This document shows, piece after piece, positions 9,310 to 21,623 of a DNA stretch of 64,000 bases. A program made the position numbers and the translations under genes. Within the stretch, counting starts at the first letter, position 1. The number at the start of each line of letters is the position of its first letter. The notes under the pieces were generated by a model. It was not told where the DNA came from. It did not search any database and saw only the letters and a program-made list of their open reading frames with translations. This DNA is from Hemileia vastatrix (lineage: Eukaryota; Basidiomycota; Pucciniomycetes; Pucciniales; Zaghouaniaceae). The DNA is taken from positions 15,205,001 through 15,269,000 of the forward strand of contig JASXTE010000016.1 in assembly GCA_030280995.1 (NCBI GenBank). The letters are read 5' to 3'.

Positions 9310-12300
9310 TAAAAAGAACTATTGATTAATTGGTATTTGACCTTTGTGCCTCACTCATATTTATCATTTGATTGATTTTTGTCACCATTATGTTATTAAT
9401 ATTATAAGTATAGCAAAAACTCGTGTGCCAAATGCATACCGGGTGATGTTACACCTTTTATAATATTATTAAATAAAGGTAAAAAAATATGAAAATGATT
9501 TGTTTTACAAAAAACAAATTGATATCCAAAAGCAATATGAGGGATAAAAAGGTAAAATTAAAGGGATCAAATATGAAATAAAAAATTAAAGTGAAATTCC
9601 TCCCATCAAGAGCAAGTAGACATGATGGGGTGAACGCCCACCAGTGGCACTAAACTTGGACTATAATTTCTTTTTTGTAAAAATAAAAAAAAATCCACTG
9701 GAGCTTTACCAAAACTTCAGGATGACAATTTTGCCATATCAAACAACTTCTAGTGCAATTATTGAAGAAATATTCATCTTCATTGCAATAGAGAGAATTG
9801 ATCACATCAGACTGCATGTGACCAAAAGTGTCCAGCACAAGTTTGGCCGAACTTGTGCTGGACACTTTTATGATGGAGGTTAGCTAGGGTGGAATTTTTC
9901 TTCAGTTCATCTGGTATTTCTTATAAACATGTCCACTGGTATTTGATCTTTGTGCCTCACTCATATTTATCATTTGATTGATTGTGTTTTTGTCACCATT
10001 ATGTTTTAATATTATAAGTATAGCAAAAACTCGTGTGCCAAATGCATACCGGGTGATGTTACACCTTTTATAATATTATTAAATAAAGGTAAAAAAATAT
10101 GAAAATGATTTGTTTTACAAAAAATAAATTGATATACAAAAGCAATATGAGGGATAAAAAGGTAAAATTAAAGGAATCAAATATGGAATAAAAAATTAAA
10201 ATAAATATACTGCCATCAAGAGCAAGTGGACATGTTGGGGCAAATGTCCACCAGTGAGGCTAAACTTGGACTATAATTGCTTTTTTGAAAAACAAAAAAG
10301 TGCCAATCTGAGCTTTAAAAAAACTTCAGCATAACCATTTAGCCATATCAAACAACTTCTAGTTCAATGATTGAGAGAGAATTGATCACACCAGACTGCA
10401 TGTGACAAAAAGTGTCCAGCACAAGTTCGGCCGAGCTTGTGCTGGACACATTTATGACGGAGAGTAGCTAGGGTAGAATTTTTCTTCAGTTAATCTGGTA
10501 TTTCTTATAAACATGTCCATTGGTACTTGATCTTTGTGCCTCACTCATATATATCATTTGATTAATTTATTGTCACCATTATATTATTAATATTATAAGT
10601 ATAGCAAAAACTCGTGTGCCAAATGCATACCAGGTGATGTTAAACCTTTTATAATATTATTAAATAAAGGTAAAAAATATGAAAATGATTTGTTTTACAA
10701 AAAATAAATTGATATACAAAAGCAATATGAGGGATAAAAAGGTAAAATTAATCTCAAAGAGATCAATTATGAAAAACAAAATACTAGTAAAATTCTTGCT
10801 CTCAAGAGCCAGTAGAAGTGTTGAAAAAAATGGGAGCTATCAGGGCTAAATTGTAATAAGTGACCTTTTTTTTAAAGATAAAAAATTATACACCTGAGGT
10901 TGGGAAGAACAACAGGTGGATGATTCAGCTAAACAAAACTGCTTGTAGTGAAGTTTAATATAAAAATGTTTTTTTGTTGCCATATAGAGAATTGATCCCA
11001 TCTGACTGCACGTGACTAAAAGTGTCCAGCACAAGTTCGGCCGAACTTGTGCTGGACACTTTTATGATGGAGAGTAGCTTGGGTGGAAATTTTCTTCAGT
11101 TCATTCATCTTGTATTTCTCATAAACATGTCTACTGGTATTTGATCAGTCTGTATCTTTCATATTTATCATCCGATTAATATTTTATCACCATTATATTA
11201 TTAATGTTATTAGTATAGCAAAAACTTGTGTGCCAAATGCATACCATGTGAAGTTATACCTTCAATAATTTTTTAAAATAGATGTAAATAAATATGGAAA
11301 GGAATAGTTTTACAAAAATTAAATTGAAATTTAAAAGTAAAAAGAGGAATAAAAGAGTAAAATAAAAGTCAAAGAGTTAAAATATGAAAAAAATACTGGT
11401 AAAATTCCTGCTATCAAGAGCAAGTAGAAGTGTTAAAGCAAATGGGAGCCATCAGGGCTTAATTGTAATAAGTGACCTTTTCTTTAAAGATAAAAAATTA
11501 TACACCTGATATTGGGCAGAACAGCAGGTGGATGATTCAGCTAAACCAAACTACTTCTAGTGAAATTTGATAAAAAAAATTTTTTGTTGCCATACAGAGA
11601 ATTGATCCCATCTGACTGCACATGACCAAAAGTTTCCAGCACAAGTTCGGCCGAACTTGTGCCGGACACTTCTATGATGGAGAGCAGCTGGGGTAGAATT
11701 TTTCTTCAGTTCATCTGGTATTTCTTACAAACATGTCTACTGGTATTTTATCTTTGTGCATCACTCATACATATTGTTTGATTATTTTTTTGTCTTAATT
11801 ATATTATTAATTATATAAGTATAGCAAAAAATTGTGTGCAAAATGCATACTGAGTGATGCTACACATTTTATAATATTATTAAAAAAGTGTATAAAAATA
11901 TTAAAATAATTTATTTTAAAATTTAATAATTGATATCCAAGAGCAATATGAGGAATAAAAAATTAATTTAAAGTGATAAAATATGAAAAAAGAAATCCAA
12001 GTATTATTGCTAATATCAAAGGCCAGTAGAGATGTTGAAGCAAATGAGAGACGTCAGGGATAAATTGTACTTAATTGATTGTTTTTTAAAGATAAAAAAT
12101 TGTGTACCTGTGGTTTGTATGAACTCTAGGTGGATAATTCAGCTACATCAAACTACATCTAGTGAAGTTTCTTATCAAATAATTTTTTTCATTTCCATAG
12201 AGAGAATTGATCCCATCTGACTGCACCTGACCAAAAGTGTCCAGCACAAGTTCGGCCAAACTTGTGCTGGACACTTTTATGATGGAGAGTAGCTAGGGTG

Positions 12301-15300
12301 CAGGTCTTCTTCAGTGCAACTGCTATTTTTTTAAGACATGTCAAATGGTATTTTATCTTTCTGTGTTATTCATATTTTATTATCTGATTAATTTTATTAG
12401 TACAGAAAAAAATTGTGCGCCAAATGCATTCCATGTTATATTACACCTTTTATAATATTATTAACAAATGTTAAAAAAATATGAAAATGATTTCTTTTCC
12501 AAAATTATAAATTAATATCCAAATGTAACATGAGTGATAAAAAAGTAAAGTAAAAGAGATCAAATATGAAAAAGAAAAATTCAAGAAAAATTCCTGCCTT
12601 CAAGAGCCAGTAGAGGTGTTGAAACAAATGGGTGCCATCAGGGCTAAATTTGATAAAATTTAATTTTTTTTAAAGATAAAAAATTTTTCACCTGAGGTTT
12701 GGAAAAACTCAAGGTGGATAATTCAGCCATACCAAACTACTTCTAATGTAATTATTTAGCATTTTTTTAATTTAATTTCCACAGAGAGAATTGATCCCAT
12801 CTGACAGCACCTGAACAAAAGTGTCCAGCACAAGTTCGGCCGAACTTGTGCTGGACACTTTTATGATGGAGAGTAGCTAGGGTGGAAGTGTTTCTCAGTA
12901 CATCAGTTTTTTGTTTTTCACATTTCTATTGAGTTTTTAACTTTTTTTTATCTTTAATATTTATCTTATAATTAATTTTTTGTCACCATATATATTATTA
13001 ATGTTTCTAGTATAGCAAAAACCTGCATGCCAAATGCAAAATTGGTGATGTTACAACTTTAATAATATTATTATATAGAGTTAAAAAAATATGAATATGT
13101 TTAGTTTTTAAAAAAATAAATTGATATTTAAAATTAAAAAGAGTAATAGAAAAGTAAAATTAAAATAAATGGGATCAAATACGAAATAAAAAATACAAGT
13201 AATATTTTTACTATCAAGAGCCAGAAGTGGCGTTGGGACAGTTGGGGACCCCTAGGTCAAGACTTGGTCTAAACTTACTTTTATGTATAGCTAACAAATT
13301 TTGAACTGAGGTTTGGACAGACATCCAAGGGACAATTTTACAATATTAAACATTCTTTACTTCAATAATTGAGTGAAATATCATTTTTTATTGCCATAGA
13401 GAGAATTTATCTCATATGACTTCATGCAACCAAAAGTGTCCAGCACAAGTTCGGCCGAACTTGTGCTGGACACTTTTATAATTGAGAGTAGGCATACAGC
13501 AAATCTTCTTAAACTCAAAAGGGATTTCTTATAAACATTTCCACTGGAATTCGATCTTTCTGTGTCATTTAAATTTACCATTTGATTAATTTTTTGTCAT
13601 CATTATATTGTTAACGCTATTACTATAGTAATAACTTGTGTGAAAAATGCATACCAGGTGGTGTTCCACCTTTAATCATATATTATTAAATAAAGGTATA
13701 AGAGTATGAAAATCATTTATTTTAAAAATTAAAAATTGATATCCAAAGCAATATGAGCAATAAAAAAGTAAAATAAAAGGGATAAAATAAGAAAAATAAA
13801 TCTAAGGAAAATTCCCACTATCAATAACAAGTAGAGGTGTTAGATCAAATGTGCACCACCAGGGCTAAACTTGGACTATATTTTCTTTTTTGTTAAACCA
13901 AAGAAAGTATCCTGATGAGTTTTGAAAAATCATCAGGAGGACATTTTGGCAATATCAAACTACTTATTTTTCAATGATTGAGAAAAATGTCATTTTCATT
14001 TCCATAGAGTAAATTTATCCCATCTGACTGCATGCAACCAAAAGTGTCCAGCACAAGTTGGGCTGAACTTATGCTGGACACTTTTATGATGGTGAGTATC
14101 TAGGGTGCAGGTCTTCTTCAGTTCATCAGGTATTCCTTATAAACAAATCCACTTGTATATGATCTTTCTGTGTCATTCATATTTATCATTTGATTCATTG
14201 TTTTTCACCATTATAATATTAATGTTATTAGTATTGAAAAAATTTGTAAGCCAAATGCATACTGGGAGATGCTACATCTTTCATAATCTTATTAAATAAA
14301 AGTAAAAAAAATATGAAAATTATTAGTTTTACAATAAATAAATTGATATTTGAAAGTAAAAACAGGAATAAAAAAGTAAAATAAAAGTGATTAAATATGA
14401 AATTAAACATTCAAATAAAATTTCTTCCATCAAAGATAATTTGAGTTTTCAGACCAAATTTGCACCACCAGTTCTAGATTTGGAATATTTTTTCTTTTTT
14501 TTAAAATTAATAAAAGTGTCCACCTGATGTTTTCCAAAAAATCAGGAGGATAGTATAGCAGTATAAAGCTACTTCTTGTGCAATGATTGAGCAAAAATTC
14601 ATTTTAACTTCCATTGAGTAAATTTATCCCATCTGACTGCATGCAACCAAAAGTGTCCAGCACAAGCTCAGCTGAAATTGTGCTGGACACTTTTATGATG
14701 GAGAGTAGCTAGGGTGCAAGTCTTCTTCAGTTAATCTTATATTCATTTTAAAAATGTCTATGGGTATTTAATCTTTCTGTGTCATCCATATTTATTATTT
14801 GATTATTTTTTAGTCACCATTATATTATTAATGTTTTTAGTATAGCAAAAAAATGTGTAATGAATGTACACTGGATGATTTTACAACTTTAATAATATAA
14901 TATAATAAATATAAAAAAATGTGAAAGTTATCAGTTTTACCAAAATAAAATTGATATTTAAAAGCTTAAGGATAAATAAAAGGGTAAGATTAAAATTAAA
15001 GAGATCAAACATGAAATAAAGATATTAAGTATAATTTCTGCTATCATGAGCCAGTAGAGGCATCAGAAAAAATGGGCACCATCATAGATTAACATGGATC
15101 AAATTTACTTTTTACCAAAGGAAGAAATTGTCTACCTTAGGTTTGGACAAACTTCCAGGGGACAATTTGTCTATGTAAAACTACTTTCAGTGCAATGATG
15201 GAGTGATAATTCAGTCTCATTTCCATAAAAAGAATTGATTGCGTTTGACGGCATGCAACCAAAATTGTCCATCACAAGTTTAACCAAACTTGTGCTGGAC

Positions 15301-17910
15301 ACTTTTATCATGAAGAGTATCCAGGGTGCAAGTCATTTTTAATCATCTGAAATTTCTTATAAACATTTCCACTGTTATTAAATCTTTGTGCCTCACTCAT
15401 ATTTTTCAATTGATTAATTTTTTGTCACCATTATATTATTAATATTATCAGTATAGCAAAAATTGTGTGCCAAATGAATACTGGGTGATGTTACACCTTT
15501 TATAATATTATTAAATAAAGGTAAAAAAATATGAAAATGATTTATTTTACAAAAAATAAACTTCTATCCAAAAGCAATATGAGAAGAATAAAGTAAAATA
15601 AAAGAAATCAAAGATGAAAATTAAAATCCAAGTTAAATTCCTGCCATAAACAGAAAAAAGAGATGTTGAATTAAATTAGAACAATCAGGGCTAGACTTGC
15701 ACTAAATTTTCTTTTTTGTAAAAATAAAAAAAAATCCACTTGAGCTTTACCAAAACTTCAGCATGAAAATTTTGCCATATCAAACTACTTCTAGTGTAAT
15801 TTTATATCAAAAATTTATCTTCATTTCCATAGAGAGAATTGCTCCCATCTGACTGCACCTGACCATAAGTGTCCAGCACAAGTTCGGCCGAACTTGTGCT
15901 GGACACTTTTTTAATGTAGAGTAGCTAGGGTAGAATTTTTCTTCAGTTCATCTAGTATTTCTTACAAACATGTCTATTGGTATTTTATATTTTTTCCTCA
16001 CTCATTAATATCATTTGATTAATTTTTATTAATTTTATAAGTATAGAAAAAACTCATGTGCCGAATGCATACCAGGTGATTTTATGCCATTTATAATATT
16101 ACTAAATAAATGTATAAAAATATGAAAATAATTTATTATAAAAATTATTAATTGATATCCAAAAGCAATATTAGGAATAAAAAATTAAGTTAAAGGGATC
16201 AAATATGAAAAAAGAAATCCAATTAAGATTCCTACTATCAAAGGCCAGTAGAGGTGTTGAAGCGAATGAGAGCCATCAGGGATAAATTGTACTAAATTGA
16301 CTTTTTTTCAATAATAAAAAATTGTGCACCTGTGTTTTGGATGAAATCTAGGTAGAAAATTTGGCTATGTAAAACTACTTCTAGTGAAGTTTTTTATCCA
16401 AAAAATTTTTTTCATTGCCATAGCGAGAATTGATCTCATATGACTGCAACTGACCAAAAGTGTCCAGCACAAGTTTGGCCGAACTTGTGCTGGACACTTT
16501 TTTGATGGTGAGTATCTAGGGTGCAGCTCTTCTTCAGTGCAACTGGTATTTTTTTAAAACATATCCACTGGTATTTGATCTTTCTGTTTTATTAATATTT
16601 TATCATTTGATCAATTTTTTGTTACCAGTATATTATTATTTTTATTAGTATAGCAAAAAAACATGTGCCAAATGCTTACAGTGTGATGTTAAACCTTTAA
16701 TAATTCTATTAAATACAGGTAAAAAATTATGAAAATGATTTTTCTTACATAAAATTAATTGATATCTAAAAGAAAAAAAGGGATAAAAAGAAATAGGTTG
16801 AATAATAGGGATTTTATATGAAATTCAAAATTCAAGCTAAATGCCTACTTTCAAGGCTCAGAAGAGGTGTTGGATAAAATGGGCATCATCAGGAATAAAA
16901 TTTTACTTAATTTGATTTTTTGAAAAACTAAATGAAGTTTTCAACTGATTTTTTTCCAATATTTAGTTGGACACTTTATCTATATCAAATTACTTCTAGT
17001 ACCATTATTGACCAAATTACATCCTCATTTCCATATGCAGAATTGATCCCATATGGCTGGACCAGGCCAAAGGTGTCAACCACAAGTTTGAGAATTCTTC
17101 TGGTGGACACTTTTATGATGGACAGTAGTAGGGTGCAAGTCTTCTTTAGTTAATCTAGTATTCCTCATAAACATTTCCAACTTATTTTTGGCCGAAAATC
17201 AGGTGGAAAGTTTTTCCATATAAAATTACTTATAATGCCATGATTGACTAAAAATTGATTCTCATTGCCATATAGAGAGTTGATCCCATATGACTGGATC
17301 TGGCAAAAGTGTCACCACAATTTTTGATAAACTTAAGTTTGAAAATTTTATGATGGAAAGTAATTGCAAGTCTTCTTCATTTCATCAAGTAATCCTCATA
17401 AAAATTTCCACCTGTATTTTGGCCAAACTTCAGGTGGACACTTTGGCCATATTAAATTAATTCTAGTTCCATGTTGATAAAAAACTGATACTTATTGCCA
17501 TATATAGATATTAAACCCATCAGACTGTGCCTTTCCAAAAGTGTCTACCTGAATTATGGCTAAACCTCAGTTGGACACTTTTATGATGCAGAGTAGCTAG
17601 GGCAAAAGTATTATTCAGTTAATTTTGTATTCATAATAAATTTATCCTCCTGAAGTTTATCCTAACTTGAGGTGGACAATTTAGGAAAGCACCAGTTAGT
17701 CACTATCCATCAAAAAAGTGTTCACCAAAATTTTGGCTAAACTTGTGGTGGACCCCTTTGATCAGCCACAGTCAGATGAGATCAACTCTTTAGATGGGAA
17801 TGAGGATGATGTTTTGGTCAATCATGGAAATAGAAGTAGTGTGATGTGGCCAAATTACCCCCCTGAAGGTCAGACAAACCTCAGAAGGACACTTTTTAGC
17901 AGGTAGTAAC
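9310..17910 (+). repeat. Satellite array of ~16 units, each centred on a GTGTCCAGC palindrome
   Basis: Palindrome centres lie in 9,828-9,865, 10,412-10,449, 11,022-11,059, 11,632-11,669, 12,237-12,274, 12,821-12,858, 13,436-13,473, 14,044-14,081, 14,653-14,690, 15,265-15,302, 15,869-15,906 and 16,460-16,497. The period is 584-615 bp. Decayed copies follow near 17,073, 17,300, 17,540 and 17,718, the last ones at only 180-240 bp spacing. The best half-site is GTGTCCAGCACAAGTTCGG followed directly by its own reverse complement (38 bp). The rest of each unit is AT-rich and more variable; it includes a conserved GTGTGCCAAATGCATAC block and is followed by TATGATGGAGAGTAGCTAGG. No genes are present. 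Confidence 0.9.
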
Positions 17911-18451
17911 TGAGAAAAATCCATTTATCAGAAGGAAAATCTTTTATTGGATAGATGCCAAGGTTTCATACTTGTGTATTATGGTCAGTATTAATTTTGA
18001 AAGAGTCTGTCCAAGCAATTTCATTGCCCATCATGACTCATTTTGTTTTAAATGTTTCAAACTGCGTGATACAGTATTAAGGTGTCACATAGTATAATTA
18101 AGTTCTATTACGTGCCCTCCTATGATGCCTAAATTTATAATTTAATATCTTACATAACAATTTTTTTTATATAAATTCATCAATATTTTTTTTATTATCA
18201 AATTTAATAGAGCAAGTATCCTGAATTATTATATATGCATAAGCTTAGGTTAGATCAATTTGTGCTCAATTTGTTCTCATCAGAGGACCAAAATCAAGTT
18301 CTGGAGGATCAACTTGTGCATAATTTGGAATCAGTTGATATTCTGTCTATAATCAATCTGAGAATAAATGTAAATCTAACTCTAATTTACTTATGTTTAT
18401 AAAGTATTCATAAACCTGGCATAATTAAGGGACACTCTAAATTTCAAGAGA

Positions 18452-18490
18452 GGGGATTGCTAGCAATTCACCCCTAGATTTCCCGTGGTG
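18452..18490 (-). repeat. Right TIR with subterminal palindrome
   Basis: The reverse complement reads CACCACGGGAAATCT, AGGGGT, then a palindrome with core ATTGCTAGCAAT. The flanking TTT repeats that at 7,153-7,155. Confidence 0.8.
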
Positions 18491-20056
18491 TTTGGTATTT
18501 GAAGATCTTCTTAATCAAGTTACCACATTGGCTTTACCAGCTTCCCCCAAAAAAATCAAAAGAACAATTCATTCAGTCATTCAGGTGTTTTAGGTAATGG
18601 AAAAAGAAATATTAATGAGGTAATTCTCCTGGACAAGAAAAGTATTGGAATTAAAGAAGAGTGTTGCTCAAAATGTCAAAAATATCTTGGTGACTTTTTT
18701 CTTAGGCTTTAAAAGTTGAAAAAATGTTGATGTTGAAACATCATGCCATCAACCACTTGTAAAAGAATGAAGGTCAAATATGTCCTCCATTTACCCTTCA
18801 ACAGACTCGAACAGTGTTTCCCAGTCCATCCGCACATAATACATCTAATACAACTGAAAAAAGCCTGCCACTACATTCTCCACATTAAATAAGACCCAAG
18901 CTCTCAAATCACATTACCCCTCTCTTTCATCCCACCTCTAGGATTAATTAATACTTTTGGATGGATTGGTCTTTACAGGAGCAGCAGCCTTGATATCTTG
19001 ATTAAGTTCTTGATTATTTTTTTCAAATTTAAATAGCTCCATATTATTTCTTTTTCTTTAGCTAAAAAACACATAAGTTTGAAGAGGACATATAAATTTG
19101 ATACTTTAAGGGTTATATATATATATTTATGAATAGAAATACATTATACGGATTTTATAGATGAAAAAAAGAGAGATTTTTTAATGAAAATGATTACTTC
19201 TAAGTTTTAAAAAAATTTTTTTATCCAAATAATTCTCCCAACTTATTGAGCTGAGAGAAATTTTCATGTTAGTTTCCTTCTCTAGAAAAAAATGATGGTA
19301 GGGTCACACATTCCTAAAGCTATTTCCACTAGTTATAATTTCAAAATTAAAATATGGGGAAAACAAGATTGGTTCCTCTATTCTAACTTAAAATACCTAT
19401 TCTTTTCTCTCTTTTTCACTCGTCATCATTTTTCAGGTCTTCATTCTTTATCAAAACCCTCTGCCTGAGTCTCTTTCCTCAAATTGAATTGTGGGCAGCA
19501 ATGCTGAAGATCATCAGAAATATAATCAAATAATAAAATATTCTCAGTTTTTTATTTTGAGCTTTGGATTTCAGGATGGAAAAGCTTACTTTGCTATCTT
19601 TGATATTCATTTTTGGTAAACATGCAATGGAATTGTGTGGAGAATGATTTCAAAAAGTATACTCCCCTGATACATTCTTGAAATTAAAAATTGATTACAA
19701 CCAAAAAATATTTATTAGTAGAATTTAAACTAATACAAAATTTAATACTAAGATAAGAATAAAATAAAATTAAAAAAACTTTCAGGAGGAAAAAAAAAGG
19801 TACAACAAAAATCTTGTAAAGTATGCTGAAAAATATAAAGACTAAAATTTGATTCCCCCATTTCCATCCAACATAGACTGACTCCTAATGGTAAAAATTA
19901 CTGATGTAGGTGGAGAAGACTAGGTTCATGACAAAAAGGGATTAAAGATAGACTGAGAAGCTTATTACCTATCATCCCGGTGGATGGGAACCTGAAAAAA
20001 TTCTTGTCACTAAGTATTTAGAGAATGACATCAAATTTAAACAGCTTGAACATAAA
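18491..20056. other. No clear gene
   Basis: AT-rich sequence without a convincing feature. A short open stretch at 18,569-18,718 reads GNGKRNINEVILLDKKSIG and then EECCSKCQKYLGDFF; it could be an exon of the gene interrupted at 7,156, but no splice or homology supports that. The remainder contains only scattered stops and A/T runs. Confidence 0.4.
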
Positions 20057-20385
20057 CTAGACCAAAAGATATCTGCAAAAAGTGGAGAAGTTATTCATAA
20101 TGAAAGCTTCCTTTCTTCCATCTGCTGTTGTTATCAATCCAGTCTCAATAACTGGCACAGTAGTCTGCATCTTGTCCAGCCATGTTGTAATCTGCGGGAG
20201 CCAGTTCCCAGAAGTAATTTTTTTTTCTGCACACCTGTATATAGTTGGAATAAGTGCATCTTTGTTCTCCTGAGAATTGGATATATTAATTTCTTTGTAA
20301 TCCATACTCTCTGAGCATCCCAGAATCAGCTCATGCAGCATTGGAAGTTTGGAAAAGCAAAAAGATGGTTGTGGTAAGGGGTCTA
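20057..20385 (-). CDS. Candidate exon of an unknown protein
   Basis: An open minus-strand stretch reads MLHELILGCSESMDYKEI and continues through SGNWLPQITTWLDKMQTTV to a stop at 20,057. The frame stays open upstream of that Met (DPLPQPSFCFSKL) as far as a good acceptor-like site (pyrimidine-rich, CAG) at 20,386, so it may be the last exon of a spliced gene. Composition is non-repetitive, unlike its surroundings. I recognise no domain, and no upstream exon could be placed with confidence in 20,386-21,000. It could equally be a chance open frame or an old transposon piece. Confidence 0.35.
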
Positions 20386-21038
20386 CTGCAGCAACAAGAT
20401 TTCAGTGGTGGGTTTCTGCAAGTAGAGTGGGAAGAACTTTTCAGCTTTTTTCTCTACTCAGGGTGAAAATTTGTAGAATTGGATGAAAAACATACTTAGA
20501 AAGATTGACCAACAGCATCAGATATATAATTTTAGATGCTAGAGAGAGCATGAGATCCAAGAAGAATCCAGCACAAACAGATGGGGGTGTTTTGTGGTGA
20601 AGTTGTGAATGTGGAGTACAGAAATTTTCCTGGAAGTAGAGAAAAAGAGGAAATGATCATAATAATAAAAGAAAGTAATTGTGATAAGTGTACAAAAAAA
20701 TGGACTTACAATGAAAAGGTGGACAGGATAAAAAGTCTTCATTTGTGTTAGAAAAAGGTGAATTTTATATGAGTGATAAAGATGGAGAAAGCATTTTTAG
20801 CAGGAAAAAATGACCTAAGCCCCTACCTAATCTTAAGTGCAAAAAAAAATTGTTTCTTAATCATTGCGTAATTATTGCATATTTTTTGCACCATTGTTAC
20901 ACCACATGGTAAAACAAACATGTTTCTAAGTGTGATTCTCTTCTTCAACTTGACTCTTGACTAAAATTTTGACTTAGAAATGAAAATTCTTGACCACCCT
21001 CCAGACTTCCTGAAAGTAAAAAAATCAAAAAAAATTCC

Positions 21039-21465
21039 TCAGTTTACAGTCTTGGGTGACTCATCCTCATTTTTAAGTCTTGGGGGACTAACAGCCCACA
21101 TTTTATAGTCTTGAGGGGCTTAAAACCCTCATTTTATAGTCTTGGGGGACTCAAAACCTAAATCATAAAGACAGAACCAGAAATCAAACCATTAAAGACC
21201 AAAAAAAAATAACTAAAATTCTTGGGTAACTGTTCTACAGAGCATCCATCTCATCAGTTACACCCACACTTGCCTTAACTAAATTTTAGAGACTCCCCCT
21301 TTGGATGCCCTCTTCCAGAATTACACCAACACCACATTATCAGTTTATAGTCCTGAAGGGCTCAGCCATCAAACCATCTTCAGTTTATAGTCTTGGGGGA
21401 CTATACCATTATTCAGTTTACAGTCTTGATGGAATGGCCACAGTGTTCAGTTTGAAGTCTTGAAG
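21039..21465 (-). repeat. Motif cluster upstream of gene alpha, copy B
   Basis: About eight copies of the family-1 motif, read here as TCAGTTTATAGTCTTGGGGG and variants, starting near 21,039, 21,075, 21,103, 21,133, 21,341, 21,380, 21,416 and 21,450. They lie upstream of the alpha start at 21,624, as in copies A and C. Confidence 0.85.
21224..21265 (-). other. Hairpin H1, copy B (first)
   Basis: Arms GGGTAACTG and CAGTTACACCC with the usual ~22-nt interval; one arm carries an extra base. Confidence 0.55.
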
Positions 21466-21623
21466 GAATTTTCACACTTTTCATAAAAAGACAGAGCCAA
21501 TTCCATGAACAATACCCCAAAACCAGCCTACTGAACTTCCTCTTTCTATTCATCATCTACCCATCACAGATAAAAAATTTTCTTCTTATCTCTTTTCTCT
21601 TCATTTTTCTCTCATCACAGATC

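Larger units (their letters stand above)
7156..18490. mobile_element. 11.3-kb CACTA-like element with TIRs and 3-bp TSD, non-coding, carrying a palindromic satellite array
   Basis: The left end CACCACGGGAAATCT is matched by the reverse complement of the right end (18,476-18,490). Both ends continue with a similar G-rich run and a GCTAGC-centred palindrome. TTT flanks both sides (7,153-7,155 and 18,491-18,493), giving a 3-bp target duplication. Start base pattern, TSD length and subterminal repeats (GGAAACTGT-type phrases at 7,200-7,260) fit the CACTA/EnSpm superfamily. No transposase can be read inside, so it would need one in trans. The interior holds an ATGCAT-rich stretch, a nested smaller relative and the satellite array. 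Confidence 0.75.

Noticed and set aside
9644..9883. Opposed open frames of 71-79 codons across the satellite palindrome
   Set aside because: Both strands are open only because the palindrome lacks stops; frames are not kept in other units of the array.
9310..17910. Regularly spaced repeats could suggest a CRISPR array
   Set aside because: Spacing is ~600 bp, spacers are homologous to each other, no cas genes are present, and the introns show this is a eukaryote.
20539..20742. 67-codon minus-strand frame rich in Phe and Tyr upstream of the candidate exon
   Set aside because: Low complexity from A/T-rich DNA; no splice join to the exon at 20,057-20,385 could be supported.
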